DNA of 64,000 nt from VRUE01 sp963697915 (GTDB taxonomy: Bacteria; Actinomycetota; Thermoleophilia; Solirubrobacterales; 70-9). Numbering within the stretch: position 1 is the first letter of the stretch; each line of letters opens with the position of its first letter. The stretch covers positions 2,170,001 through 2,234,000 of the forward strand of contig OY969103.1 in assembly GCA_963697915.1 (NCBI GenBank), read 5' to 3'. The position numbers and the translations under genes are program-made. Positions 16,284-25,329 of this stretch are shown here, one piece after another. Below the pieces are notes generated by a model that saw only the letters and a program-made list of their open reading frames with translations, was not told where the DNA came from and searched no databases.

Positions 16284-17843
16284 GTGATAGCTACAGATGG
16301 CACCGCTGGGCGCAAGCCCGACCGATCGGGGCTCGTGCTCCGGGCTGCGAATGTCGCCAAGTCGTTCGAGGCGACCGTCGCCCTCGACGGCGCCGGGGTC
16401 GAGGTCGAGGCCGGTGAGATCCACGCCCTGGTCGGCGGCAACGGCTCGGGCAAGTCGACCCTGCTGAAGATCCTCGCCGGGATCGTCTCGGCCGACGCCG
16501 GCAGCGTCGAGCTCGGCGGCGAGCGCCGCGACCTGCGCGGCTTCGACCCGGGGGCGGCACGCGAGTGCGGGCTCCACTTCGTCCACCAGCAACCCACCGT
16601 CTTCGCCGAGCTGAGCGTCGCCGAGAACCTCTCGATCGGGCGCGGCTTCGAGATGGGCCGGCTCGGCCGGATCAGCTGGCGGCGCACCCGCCGCCACGCC
16701 GCCGAGGTGCTCGAGCGGTTCTCGATCCCGGCCGCCCCCGGCGACACCGTCGCCGGGCTCTCGCCGGCGCTGCAGACGATGATCGCGATCGCCCGCGCGC
16801 TGCAGGACCAGGACGGCAGCGCCGAAGGCGTGCTGGCCCTGGACGAGCCGACGGCGGCGCTGCCGCCGCGCGAGGTCGAGTGGCTGCTGGAGATGCTGCG
16901 CCGCTACGCCGCCGCCGGCCAGTCGATCCTCTTCGTCTCCCACCGGCTCGACGAGGTCCTCTCCGTCGCCGACCGGATCACGGTCCTCCGCGACGGCAAG
17001 ACGGTCGGCACGGTGCCGGCCGCCGGCCTCGGCAAAGAGGAGCTCGCCGAGCTGATCGTCGGGCGGCCGGTCGACGCCTATTACCGCGAGCCCGTCGCCC
17101 CCTCCACCGCGGCGCCGCTGCTCGAGGTCGAGGCGCTGCGCGGCGGCAAGATCGAGGATGTCTCCTTCGGCGTCGCGCCGGGGGAGATCGTCGGCATCGC
17201 CGGCCTCGCCGGGTCGGGCCGCTCGACCCTGATGCGGCTGATCTACGGCACCCAGGCCCGCGAGGCGGGCGGCATGCGCCTGGGGAGCGAGGAGTTCGCG
17301 CCGCGCCGGCCGCACGACTCGATCGCCGCCGGGGTCGCCTACGTCTCCGAGGACCGCCTCGGCGACTCGATGCTGCCCCAGCTGACGATCAGCGAGAACG
17401 TCTGCGTCGTCGATCCGCGCGAGCACTGGAACGGCGCCTGGCTGCGGCGCTCCAGCGAGCGCGCCGCGGCGCAGGCGGCGATCGGCGAGTTCGGCGTCCG
17501 CGCGGCCTCGTGCCAGGTCCCGATCTCGACCCTCTCCGGCGGCAACCAGCAGAAGGTCGCCCTCGCCCGCTGGCTGCGGCGCAAGCCGCGGCTGCTGCTG
17601 CTCGACGAGCCCACCCAGGGGGTCGACGTGGGCGCCCGCGCGGACCTCTGGGCGCTGATGCGCGGCGCCGCCGCCGAGGGCGCGGCGATCCTCATGGTCT
17701 CCTCGGACTTCGAGGAGCTCGTCCACCTCTGCGGGCGGCTGATCGTGCTCCGCAACGGCCGCACCGCCGCCGAGATCTCGACCTCCGGGCTGGGCCCGGA
17801 GGAGGTCAACGGAATGCTCCACGAACTGCAGACGGCGGCATGA
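16284..17843 (+). CDS. sugar-type ABC importer ATPase with two ABC domains
   Basis: The protein has two ABC domains in tandem like RbsA/XylG. The first has Walker A GGNGSGKST, a Q-loop near HFVHQQPT and a Walker B ending LALDEPTAALP. The second has a degenerate Walker A GLAGSGRST (Lys replaced by Arg, normal in this family), the signature LSGGNQQKVALARWL and Walker B LLLLDEPTQGVDVG. The first domain lacks a clean LSGGQ signature (LSPALQTM), also common here. The frame is open from 16161; I chose the GTG at 16284 because conserved sequence begins soon after, but the start is uncertain. It is translationally coupled to the permease gene. Confidence 0.88.
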   Translation: MIATDGTAGRKPDRSGLVLRAANVAKSFEATVALDGAGVEVEAGEIHALVGGNGSGKSTLLKILAGIVSADAGSVELGGERRDLRGFDPGAARECGLHFVHQQPTVFAELSVAENLSIGRGFEMGRLGRISWRRTRRHAAEVLERFSIPAAPGDTVAGLSPALQTMIAIARALQDQDGSAEGVLALDEPTAALPPREVEWLLEMLRRYAAAGQSILFVSHRLDEVLSVADRITVLRDGKTVGTVPAAGLGKEELAELIVGRPVDAYYREPVAPSTAAPLLEVEALRGGKIEDVSFGVAPGEIVGIAGLAGSGRSTLMRLIYGTQAREAGGMRLGSEEFAPRRPHDSIAAGVAYVSEDRLGDSMLPQLTISENVCVVDPREHWNGAWLRRSSERAAAQAAIGEFGVRAASCQVPISTLSGGNQQKVALARWLRRKPRLLLLDEPTQGVDVGARADLWALMRGAAAEGAAILMVSSDFEELVHLCGRLIVLRNGRTAAEISTSGLGPEEVNGMLHELQTAA

Positions 17844-18802
17844 GGGGAAACCGGACCCGACTCGTCGAGGCCTCGGCGCTGCCGATCCTGACCGTCGCCC
17901 TGATCGCCGCCTTCAGCCTCCTGCCGGCGACCAGCGAAAGCTTCCCGACCGTCGCCAACCTGCAGATCACGCTCGGCACCCAGTCGGTCCTGGTCGTCGT
18001 CACGATGGCCGCCCTGATCCCGCTGATGGCCGGCGAGTACGACTTCTCGGTCGGCGCCAACGCCGGCATGGGCGCGATCTTCGCCGCCTCGGCGATGTCG
18101 TCGGGCAGCTCGGTCTTCGTCGCCTTCCTGATCACGATCGGGATCGGCGCCGTGGTCGGGCTCGTCAACGGGCTGCTGGTCACCAAGGTCAAGGTCAACT
18201 CGGTGGTCACGACCCTGGGGACGATGACCCTGATCGCCGGCGTCGTCGGCTGGAAAAGCGGCGGCAAAAGCATCGTCGAGGGCATCCCCTCGAGCCTCAG
18301 CGAATTCCTCACCGACCAGGTGCTCGGCATCCCCGTCAGCTTCCTGATCGCGCTCGCCGTCACGGTCGGCGTCTACTACGTCCTCCGCCACACGCCCTTC
18401 GGGCGCTACCTCGACGCGATCGGCGACAACCGCTCGGCCGCCCGCCTGCTCGGGGTGCGGATGGAGCGCCAGGTGATGATCAGCTTCCTGATCTCGGGCG
18501 TCGTCGCCGGCGGCGCCGGCCTGCTCCTGGTCGGGATGAACGGCACGGCCAGCCCCGCCGTCGGGCCCGGCTTCACCTTGCCGGCGATCGCCGCCGCCTT
18601 CCTCAGCGTCGCCGCGATCGTGCCCGGCCGCTTCAACGTCTGGGGCTCGCTCGTCGCGATCATCTTCCTCGCCGCGCTCAACAGCGGCCTGACGCTGGCC
18701 GGGGCCAGCACCTACGTCAACAACTTCGCCAACGGCGGCGCCCTGATCGCCGGTGTCGCCCTCGCGACGCTGCTCGGGCGCAAACGGGTCGCCGCCGCGT
18801 GA
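17840..18802 (+). CDS. ABC importer permease (RbsC-like)
   Basis: The 320-residue membrane protein has about eight to ten hydrophobic segments and the BPD_transp_2 pattern: LMAGEYDFSVGANAGMGAIF (the EYD-S-G loop common in sugar permeases), VGLVNGLLVTKVKVNSVVTT and YLDAIGDNRSAARLLGV, the cytoplasmic EAA-like loop that contacts the ATPase. The ATG overlaps the stop of the ATPase gene. With the ATPase and the downstream lipoprotein it makes a complete importer. Transporters with these parts carry pentoses, AI-2, nucleosides or other small polar solutes, and the substrate here is unknown. Confidence 0.9.
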   Translation: MRGNRTRLVEASALPILTVALIAAFSLLPATSESFPTVANLQITLGTQSVLVVVTMAALIPLMAGEYDFSVGANAGMGAIFAASAMSSGSSVFVAFLITIGIGAVVGLVNGLLVTKVKVNSVVTTLGTMTLIAGVVGWKSGGKSIVEGIPSSLSEFLTDQVLGIPVSFLIALAVTVGVYYVLRHTPFGRYLDAIGDNRSAARLLGVRMERQVMISFLISGVVAGGAGLLLVGMNGTASPAVGPGFTLPAIAAAFLSVAAIVPGRFNVWGSLVAIIFLAALNSGLTLAGASTYVNNFANGGALIAGVALATLLGRKRVAAA

Positions 18803-18856
18803 TCAGCCATGCAGCAACCCCCACGCACCCAAAACGAAAGTAGGAGGAGCCCGGTG

Positions 18857-20083
18857 ATGAACAATCTCGATCGAGGTGGAAAAGGCCAGAGGCGCTCGAT
18901 GGGGGCGCGGGGCTGGGGTGCGGCGCTGCTGGCGCTCGTGCTCGGCGGCCTCGTCCTCGCCGGCTGCGGCGGCGGCGGCGACAGCTCCGACGCCAAGTCC
19001 GGCGGCGGCAGTGGGGAGGACCTGACCAAGATCAGGGCGCAGGTCGAGAACCTCTTCTCGAAAGAGGGCACCTACGAGTCGCCGCCGACGACGGCGCCGA
19101 AACCGGAAGCGGGCAAGAACATCTGGCTGATCTCCTGCGGCCAGGCCTTCGTCGCCTGCGTCGGCCCGATGACGGCGGCTGAAGAAGCGGCCGAGGCGCT
19201 GGGCTGGGAACACACCCTCTTCGACACCAAAGGCGACACGACGACGGCCAGCACCGGGGTGCGCCGCGCGATCGCCGACGGCGCCGACGGCATCTACACC
19301 TTCTACCTCGACTGCCGCTACATGAAGGCCGGCCTCGAAGCCGCCGAGAAGGCGGGGATCCCGGTCGTCGCGGGCCAGTCGGCGGACTGCAGCGACACCG
19401 CCCCGGGCGAACCGAGCCTGTTCGACTACGTCAGCACCTACACCGGCGGTGTCGACGGCCCCTACCCGGGCAAAGAAGCCCCGTTCAGCCAGTGGGTCAG
19501 CGACTGGGGCGGCTCGATGTCGCTCTGGGCGATCGACGAGTTCGACGGCGAAGCCAACGCCCTGATCTACCAGGACAACTACGGCTTCGGCTCGGTCAGG
19601 GCCGCCGAAGGGGCGAAGAAGGTCCTCGACGAATGCGAGGGCTGCAGCGCCCAGATCGAGGTCTTCCCGGTCGAACTGCTGGAAGGCAACGGGATGCGCC
19701 AGCGGGTGCAGCAGGACCTGCTCAAGAACCCCGACGTCAACGTGATCATCCCGACCTACGACGCGATCACTATCGCCGGCATGGGGGAGGCCGCGCAGGC
19801 CTCCGGACAGGACGTGACCGTGGTCGTCGGCGAGGGGACCTCAGCCGGGATGGACTTCATCCGCAACGGCGAGGCGGCGATGGGCTCGGGCATGCACCTC
19901 GAGTGGGACAGCTACTCGGCGCTCGACGCGCTCAACCGCATCTTCCACAACCAGAAACCGGTGCCGACCGGGTTCGGCATGCAGTTCTTCGACAAAGAGC
20001 GGAACACCCCGCCGAGCGGCCCGTTCGAGCCCCCGGTCGACTACGCGAAGATCTTCAAAGAAGCGTGGGGTGCCGCTGGCTAG
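18857..20083 (+). CDS. ABC importer substrate-binding lipoprotein
   Basis: From the ATG at 18857, preceded by TAGGAGG, the protein is 408 residues. A twin-basic N-region, a hydrophobic core and the lipobox LVLAGC show a lipoprotein anchored to the membrane. A Gly/Ser linker leads to a type I periplasmic-binding fold: IWLISCGQAFVACVGPM, GADGIYTFYLDCRYMKAG, then GIPVVAGQSADC. The repeated Cys residues in the binding domain (near GQAFVACVG, YLDCRYM and DECEGCSAQ) are unusual for a cytoplasm-exported sugar-binding protein and may form disulfides. It belongs with the preceding permease and ATPase. Its stop overlaps the convergent MFS gene by 4 nt. Confidence 0.9.
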   Translation: MNNLDRGGKGQRRSMGARGWGAALLALVLGGLVLAGCGGGGDSSDAKSGGGSGEDLTKIRAQVENLFSKEGTYESPPTTAPKPEAGKNIWLISCGQAFVACVGPMTAAEEAAEALGWEHTLFDTKGDTTTASTGVRRAIADGADGIYTFYLDCRYMKAGLEAAEKAGIPVVAGQSADCSDTAPGEPSLFDYVSTYTGGVDGPYPGKEAPFSQWVSDWGGSMSLWAIDEFDGEANALIYQDNYGFGSVRAAEGAKKVLDECEGCSAQIEVFPVELLEGNGMRQRVQQDLLKNPDVNVIIPTYDAITIAGMGEAAQASGQDVTVVVGEGTSAGMDFIRNGEAAMGSGMHLEWDSYSALDALNRIFHNQKPVPTGFGMQFFDKERNTPPSGPFEPPVDYAKIFKEAWGAAG

Positions 20084-21558
20084 CGCTCGCGGAGCGCCAC
20101 CGCGACGACGAGGGCGCTGAGCCCGACCAGCGCGGTGGCGATCAGGACGGCGACATGCATCCCGTCGACGAAGGACTCGCGGGCGACGCTCAGCAACTGG
20201 GTCGCTGGCCCGGGCGGCAGCACGGCGGCAACGCCGACCGCCTCGGCCAGCGACTCGTCCGCGTCCGCCATCGGGTGGGCGCCGACGCCGGTGACGACGG
20301 TCATTCCCGCGGTGTAGACGGCGGCCCCGATCGAGCCCAGCACGGCGACGCCGATGCCGCCGCCGAGCTCGTAGGCGGTCTCCTCGATCGCCGTCGCCTG
20401 TCCGGCGTCGTCGGCGCTGACCGCGGAGATGATCGTGTCGTTGGCGGCGACCAGCGCCACCTCGACCATCGAGCCGAGCAGGACGAAGGTGGGGAGGAGG
20501 AGCAGGTAGCGGTCGTCGACCCCGAGGGCCAGCAAGGGCAGCAGCGAGAGCGCCGCGAGGCTGAGGCTGGCGACGATCGTGCGGCGGGTTCCGAAGCGGC
20601 GCAGCACCGCCGGCGCCGCCAGGGCGCCGAACAGGGTCGCCACCATCAGCGGCAGCAGGCGGATGCTCGCGTCGAGCGGCCCGAGCCCGAGCACGAGCTG
20701 CAGGTAGAGGGCGAAGAAGAGCTCGAGGCCGACCAGCGCGAACACCGTCAGCGCCACCGTGCCGACCGAGGCGCTGAAGGCGCGGTCGGCGAAGAGGCGC
20801 AGGTCGAGCAACGGCCGCTCCCGCCCCAGCTGGCGGCGGCCGAAGGCCCAGAGCAGGCCGACGGCCAGGGTCAGCGAGCCGATCGGCAGCGGCGCCGCGA
20901 AGCCGTGGCGGGCGCCGTCCTTGATGCCGAGGGTGAGCAGCAGCACGCCACCGGCGGCGATCGCCGCCGCGACCGGGTCCCAGGGCGGCGGGTCGCTGCT
21001 GCGGCTCTCCGGCACGATGCGCAGCGCGAAGGGCAGCAGCACCGCCATTACCGGCAGGTTGATGAGGAAGACGGCGCGCCAGGAGAAATGCTCGATCAGC
21101 AGCCCGCCGACGAGCGGGCCGACGGCGGCGCCGCCGGCGAGCACGGCGCTCCAGACGCCGACCGCCTTGACCCGCTCCCCCCGGTCGGGGAAGACGGCGC
21201 GGATGATCGACATCGTGCTCGGCATGATCATCGCGCCGCCGACGCCCTGCAGGGCGCGGGCGCCGATCAGCGCCTCCGGCGTTGGCGCCAGCGCGGCAAG
21301 CAGCGAGGCGAAGGCGAAGACGAACAGGCCGGCGATCAGGATCCGCTTGCGGCCGAGGCGGTCGCCGAGCGTGCTGGTGACGACCAGCAGCGGCGCGGCG
21401 ACGAGCGGGTAGATGTCGATGATCCAGAGCAGCTCGAGGGCGGAGGGGCTCAGGTCGGCCGAGATCGCCGGCGCCGCGATGTGCAGGACGGTGACGTCGA
21501 TGACGACGATCAGCAGGGCGCCGGAGACGACGGCGAGGACCTGCCAGCGGTGGCTCAT
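20080..21558 (-). CDS. MFS drug-efflux transporter, DHA2 (EmrB/QacA) family
   Basis: From the ATG at 21558 the protein is 492 residues with about 14 predicted transmembrane segments. It shows the family marks: VIDVTVLHIAAPAI in helix 1, LLWIIDIYPLVAA, the loop GDRLGRKRILI, and motif C-like GGAAVGPLVGGLL. Such pumps export drugs, dyes or toxic metabolites using the proton gradient. It starts within the stop of the TetR gene (21555-21558), so both are expressed together from the promoter with the TGAGACAA operator. A larger open frame upstream is an antisense shadow. Confidence 0.93.
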   Translation of the reverse strand: MSHRWQVLAVVSGALLIVVIDVTVLHIAAPAISADLSPSALELLWIIDIYPLVAAPLLVVTSTLGDRLGRKRILIAGLFVFAFASLLAALAPTPEALIGARALQGVGGAMIMPSTMSIIRAVFPDRGERVKAVGVWSAVLAGGAAVGPLVGGLLIEHFSWRAVFLINLPVMAVLLPFALRIVPESRSSDPPPWDPVAAAIAAGGVLLLTLGIKDGARHGFAAPLPIGSLTLAVGLLWAFGRRQLGRERPLLDLRLFADRAFSASVGTVALTVFALVGLELFFALYLQLVLGLGPLDASIRLLPLMVATLFGALAAPAVLRRFGTRRTIVASLSLAALSLLPLLALGVDDRYLLLLPTFVLLGSMVEVALVAANDTIISAVSADDAGQATAIEETAYELGGGIGVAVLGSIGAAVYTAGMTVVTGVGAHPMADADESLAEAVGVAAVLPPGPATQLLSVARESFVDGMHVAVLIATALVGLSALVVAVALRER

Positions 21559-22115
21559 CGTGACGGCAGGGCGGGGCCGGCGATGCCGCTGAGCAGCGTC
21601 CGCCGGAAGAGCTTCGGTCCCTCGCGCTCGCCGACGTGGCCGTCGGTGATCGACCACCAGGCGGCGACCGCCTGGGCGCCGGCCGAGTAGGCGAGCCAGC
21701 GTGGCGCCACGTCCGCCCGGAAGACCCCTTCGTCCTGGCCGCGCTCGAAGAAGCGCTCGAAGCGGTCGTCGAGGCGCTCGGCCTCGGCGTGCAGCCGCAC
21801 CGTCTGTGAGATCGCCGGTTCGGACCAGAGCAGCGAGTAGGCGATCGCCAGCGGCACGACCGACTCGCTGAGCCGCTCGAAGGCCTCGGCCGCCGGCCCC
21901 TCGTCGATCCCGGCCTCGTCGAAGATCCGCTCGGCCTCGCGCACGGCGTGGGCGGCGACCGTGTCGACCAGCTTCTCGCGGCTGGCGAAGGCCCGGTGCA
22001 GGGTGGCGCGGCTGATCCCGGCGGCGGCGGCGATCTCCTGCGTCGAGGCGCCCAGGTTGGCGGCCAGGGCTGCCGAGACGGCGTCGAGGAGGCGGGGCGA
22101 GGGGGCGGAGGGCAT
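21555..22115 (-). CDS. TetR-family transcriptional regulator
   Basis: From the ATG at 22115 the protein is 186 residues. The N-terminal DNA-binding domain reads GASTQEIAAAAGISRATLHR followed by AFASREKLVDTVAAHA, a standard TetR helix-turn-helix, and the rest is an all-helical ligand domain. An 18-base palindrome lies 21 bases upstream of the start, and the MFS pump gene is coupled downstream. This is the usual arrangement of a repressor that senses a toxic ligand and releases expression of itself and the pump. It may also affect the divergent acyl-CoA synthetase operon, whose start is 134 bases away. Confidence 0.93.
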   Translation of the reverse strand: MPSAPSPRLLDAVSAALAANLGASTQEIAAAAGISRATLHRAFASREKLVDTVAAHAVREAERIFDEAGIDEGPAAEAFERLSESVVPLAIAYSLLWSEPAISQTVRLHAEAERLDDRFERFFERGQDEGVFRADVAPRWLAYSAGAQAVAAWWSITDGHVGEREGPKLFRRTLLSGIAGPALPSR

Positions 22116-22135
22116 TGCGACAGGGTAGCAGCAAC

Positions 22136-22153
22136 TGAGACAATTTTGTCTCA
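22136..22153. promoter_or_regulatory. TetR-type operator
   Basis: TGAGACAATTTTGTCTCA is a perfect inverted repeat with 8-base arms (TGAGACAA and TTGTCTCA) around TT. It is A/T-rich against the GC-rich surroundings and lies just upstream of the TetR-MFS operon and before the divergent acyl-CoA synthetase operon. The form TGAGACA-n-TGTCTCA is a familiar site type for TetR repressors of efflux pumps. Confidence 0.75.
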
Positions 22154-22249
22154 AAACGGTCTGGGCTTGACGATCTGACAAGCGCGGCGGCGGAAGCGTG
22201 ACCCCGCGTCCGTTGCCGGCCGCGATTGCCGCGCCGAGAATCGTCCGGG

Positions 22250-23875
22250 ATGCCGACCGAGATGCCCACGGGGGCGCCGGTGGTCGACGGTCCCCACGTC
22301 GAGTACTGGCGCTCGCTGCTTGCCGCGGCGGGGGAGAGGGACGGGCGGCTGAACGCGGCGACGATCCCGATCGATTCGCCACGGGCGCTGCTCTGGCGCC
22401 GGCTCGACGGCAGCACCGTGGAGATCTCCGGCGCCGAGCTGCAGCACCGCGCCGGCGAGCTCGCCGCCGTGCTCGCCGCCCTCGGCGTCGGCCGCGGCGA
22501 GCGGGTCGCGGGCATGCTCGGCAGGCGGCCTGAGTCCTTCGCGCTGCCGCTCGCGGTCTGGCGGCTGGGGGCCGTCTACGTGCCGCTGTTCAGCGGCTTC
22601 GGCCCCGATGCCGCCCACGTCCGGCTCGCCGACTGCGAGGCCGGGACGCTCGTCGTCGACGCCGACAACACGCGGACCGCGGCCGCGGTCGCCGCGCGGC
22701 TGCCGGCGCTGCGCGTGCTCGGCGTCGGCGAGGCGGTCGAGGGGCGCGACGGGGTCGAGGTCAGCGTCGCGGAGCTGCTGCCGCGGGCCGGCGATCCACC
22801 CGCGCCGGTCGCCACCGAGGCCACCGAGACGGCGACGATCATGTACACGTCGGGAACCAGCGGCTCGCCGAAGGGCTGCATGCTTGCCCATTACGGCGCC
22901 GTCACCCTCTGGCCCAACGTCGAGCACGCGCTCGGCGCCAGCGCCGGCGACGTCCTCTTCGCGACCGCCGACGCCGGCTGGTCCTACGGCCTCTACACGA
23001 CCGGCCTGGCGCCGATCACGCGCGGCGTCACCCGGGTCCTCTACGAGGGCGCCTTCGATCCCGCCGCCTGGTGGGAGATCGCCCGTGAGCTCGAGGTCGA
23101 CCACCTGGCCAGCGCGCCGACCGGGTACCGCCAGCTGGCCGCGGCCGGGCCGGAGGCGATCGGCCCGCCACCGCCGCACCTGCGTGCCGCGACCAGCTGC
23201 GGCGAGCCGCTGACGGCCGAGATCGGCACCTGGTTCGAGCAGCAGCTGGGCTTGACGATCCACGACAGCTACGGCCTGACCGAGCTCGGGATCCTGGTCG
23301 CCGACCTGCGCGGGCCCGGCCGCGAGGCACCGCGCGACGGCTCGATGGGGACGGTGCTGCCCGGCTTCGAGGTCGAGCTGCTCGACGACGACCTGCGCCC
23401 GGTGCCCGAGGGCGAGGCGGGCCGCGTCGCGGTTCGCGACCACGGCCTGCTGCTCAGCCGCGGCTACTGGAACCGGATGTCGGAGTGGAACGAGCGCCTG
23501 CGCGAGGGCTGGTGGCTGAGCGAGGACATCGCCCGGCGCGAGGGCGAGCGCTACTGGTACGTCGGCCGCGCCGACGACGTGATCGTCACCGCCGGCTACA
23601 ACGTCGGCCCCACCGACGTCGAGGAGATCCTGCTCGAGCACGCCGCCGTCGCCGATGCCGCCTGCGTCGGCCAGCCCGACGAGCGCAAGGGGCAGGCGAT
23701 CGCCGCCCACGTCGTCCTCGCCGCGCCCTGTGACACCGAGGCGTTGCTCGAGGAGCTGCGCCAAAGCGTCGGCGAGCGGCTCGGCTGGCACGCCGCCCCG
23801 CGCGCCCTCCACGTCGCCGCGGAGCTGCCGCGCACCGAGAGCGGCAAGGTCCGCCGCCGGGAGCTGCGCGGGTGA
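22250..23875 (+). CDS. AMP-forming acyl-CoA synthetase (ACS-like)
   Basis: The protein is 541 residues from the ATG at 22250. Adenylate-forming motifs are clear: the P-loop YTSGTSGSPKG, the DSYGLTELG motif, the hinge region YWYVGRADDVIVTAGYNVGP, and the C-terminal catalytic Lys in PRTESGKVRRREL. The DSYGLTE, GYNVGP and ESGKV set fits acetyl/propionyl/medium-chain acyl-CoA synthetases. The reaction activates a carboxylic acid with ATP and CoA. It is the first gene of a five-gene operon and overlaps the amidase gene by 4 nt; it would activate the acid released by that amidase. The acid is unknown. Confidence 0.9.
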   Translation: MPTEMPTGAPVVDGPHVEYWRSLLAAAGERDGRLNAATIPIDSPRALLWRRLDGSTVEISGAELQHRAGELAAVLAALGVGRGERVAGMLGRRPESFALPLAVWRLGAVYVPLFSGFGPDAAHVRLADCEAGTLVVDADNTRTAAAVAARLPALRVLGVGEAVEGRDGVEVSVAELLPRAGDPPAPVATEATETATIMYTSGTSGSPKGCMLAHYGAVTLWPNVEHALGASAGDVLFATADAGWSYGLYTTGLAPITRGVTRVLYEGAFDPAAWWEIARELEVDHLASAPTGYRQLAAAGPEAIGPPPPHLRAATSCGEPLTAEIGTWFEQQLGLTIHDSYGLTELGILVADLRGPGREAPRDGSMGTVLPGFEVELLDDDLRPVPEGEAGRVAVRDHGLLLSRGYWNRMSEWNERLREGWWLSEDIARREGERYWYVGRADDVIVTAGYNVGPTDVEEILLEHAAVADAACVGQPDERKGQAIAAHVVLAAPCDTEALLEELRQSVGERLGWHAAPRALHVAAELPRTESGKVRRRELRG

Positions 23876-25329
23876 GCGCCATCGCCCGCGAGGAGCTCTG
23901 CTTCATGTCGGCGGTCGAGGCGGCGGAGCGGATCCGCGCCCGCGAGCTCTCGCCGGTCGAGCTGGTCGAGGCGATCCTCGAGCGCGCCGCGAGCGAGCCG
24001 GCGGCCGAGCTCAACGCCTTCACGGTGCTGCTCGAGGAGGCTGCCCGGGACGACGCCGCCGCGGCCGAGCGGGCGCTCGCAGGCGACGAGCCGCTGGGGC
24101 CCCTGCACGGGGTGCCGTTCACGATCAAGGACCTGACCCCGACGGCCGGGATCGAGACCGCCTACGGCTCGACCGCCTACGCCGGCAACGTGCCCGGTGA
24201 GGACGCGCCGATCGTCTCGCGGATGCGCGAGGCGGGGGGCATCCTGCTGGGCAAGACGACGACGCCGGAGTTCGGCAACAAGGGCGTCACCCAGAGCCCG
24301 CTGACCGGCACCACCCGCAACCCCTGGCGGCCGACCCACATCGCCGGCGGCTCCAGCGGCGGCGCCGCGGCCGCCGTCGCCGCCGGGCTCGGACCGCTTG
24401 CCCAGGGCAGCGACGGCGGTGGCTCGATCCGGATCCCGGCCGCCTGCTGCGGCGTGGTCGGGCTCAAGCCCTCCTTCGGCCGCGTCCCCTTCCTGCCCGA
24501 GGACTCGGTCTTCGAGACGCTCACCCACATCGGCCCGATCGCGCGCTCGGTGGGCGACGCGGCGCTGATGCTGGACGCGGTCGCCGGCCCGCACGAGGCC
24601 GACCCCTTCTCGCTGCCGGCGGCCGAGGGCAGCTTCCTGGCGGCCGCCCGCGGGGGCTCCTGCGCCGGCCTGCGCGTCGCCTACAGCCCAGACCTCGGGA
24701 TCGGCCCGGTCGAGCCCGACGTCGCCGCCGCGGTGAGCACGGCGGCCGCCGTCTTCTCCGGCCCGCTCGGCGCCGCCGTCACCGAGATCGAGGCCGGGCT
24801 GCCGGACCCGCAGGAGGCGATGCTGACGATGTGGAGCACGACGCTCGGCTACATCGCCGAGGACCTGCTGCTGCCGCGCACCGCCGAGGCCCGCATCGAC
24901 CCCGCGGTGCTCGAGCTGCACCGCGCCGCCGGCGCGCTCAGCGCGATCGACTACTACCGCGCCGCGGTCGTCTTCCGCGACGAGCTCTACCGCGCCGTCG
25001 CCGCTCTCTTCGGCGAGTACGACCTGTTGATCACGCCGACCACCGCGACCGCCGCCTTCCCGCATCCCGGCTGGCAGCCCGGCCCAGGGCTGATCGACGG
25101 CCAGGCGGTCGAGCGCCGCATCGGCTGGATCTTCACCTACCCCTTCAACATGACCGGCCACCCGGCGATCTCGGTGCCCTGCGGATTCTCCGAGGAGGGG
25201 ATGCCGGTCGGCCTGCAGATCGTCGGGCCGCGCCACGGCGACGCCGCCGTGCTCGCCGCCGCCGCCGCCTACGAGGCCGCGGCCGGCTGGGCGGGGCTGC
25301 GGCCCGGGCTGACGGAGGCCGGACCGTGA
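23872..25329 (+). CDS. amidase (amidase signature family)
   Basis: The 485-residue protein has the Ser-cisSer-Lys triad of the amidase signature family: Lys86 in GVPFTIKDLTP, the GGSSGGAAAAVAAG glycine-rich motif with Ser161/Ser162, and the nucleophile Ser185 in SDGGGSIRIPA. It hydrolyses amides to acid and ammonia or amine, and in some members transfers ammonia from glutamine. Operon neighbours are an acyl-CoA synthetase, SDR, M24-fold protein and LLM oxidoreductase, not GatB or GatC, so it is a catabolic amidase rather than a GatA subunit. The GTG start overlaps the upstream stop. Confidence 0.9.
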   Translation: MSAIAREELCFMSAVEAAERIRARELSPVELVEAILERAASEPAAELNAFTVLLEEAARDDAAAAERALAGDEPLGPLHGVPFTIKDLTPTAGIETAYGSTAYAGNVPGEDAPIVSRMREAGGILLGKTTTPEFGNKGVTQSPLTGTTRNPWRPTHIAGGSSGGAAAAVAAGLGPLAQGSDGGGSIRIPAACCGVVGLKPSFGRVPFLPEDSVFETLTHIGPIARSVGDAALMLDAVAGPHEADPFSLPAAEGSFLAAARGGSCAGLRVAYSPDLGIGPVEPDVAAAVSTAAAVFSGPLGAAVTEIEAGLPDPQEAMLTMWSTTLGYIAEDLLLPRTAEARIDPAVLELHRAAGALSAIDYYRAAVVFRDELYRAVAALFGEYDLLITPTTATAAFPHPGWQPGPGLIDGQAVERRIGWIFTYPFNMTGHPAISVPCGFSEEGMPVGLQIVGPRHGDAAVLAAAAAYEAAAGWAGLRPGLTEAGP

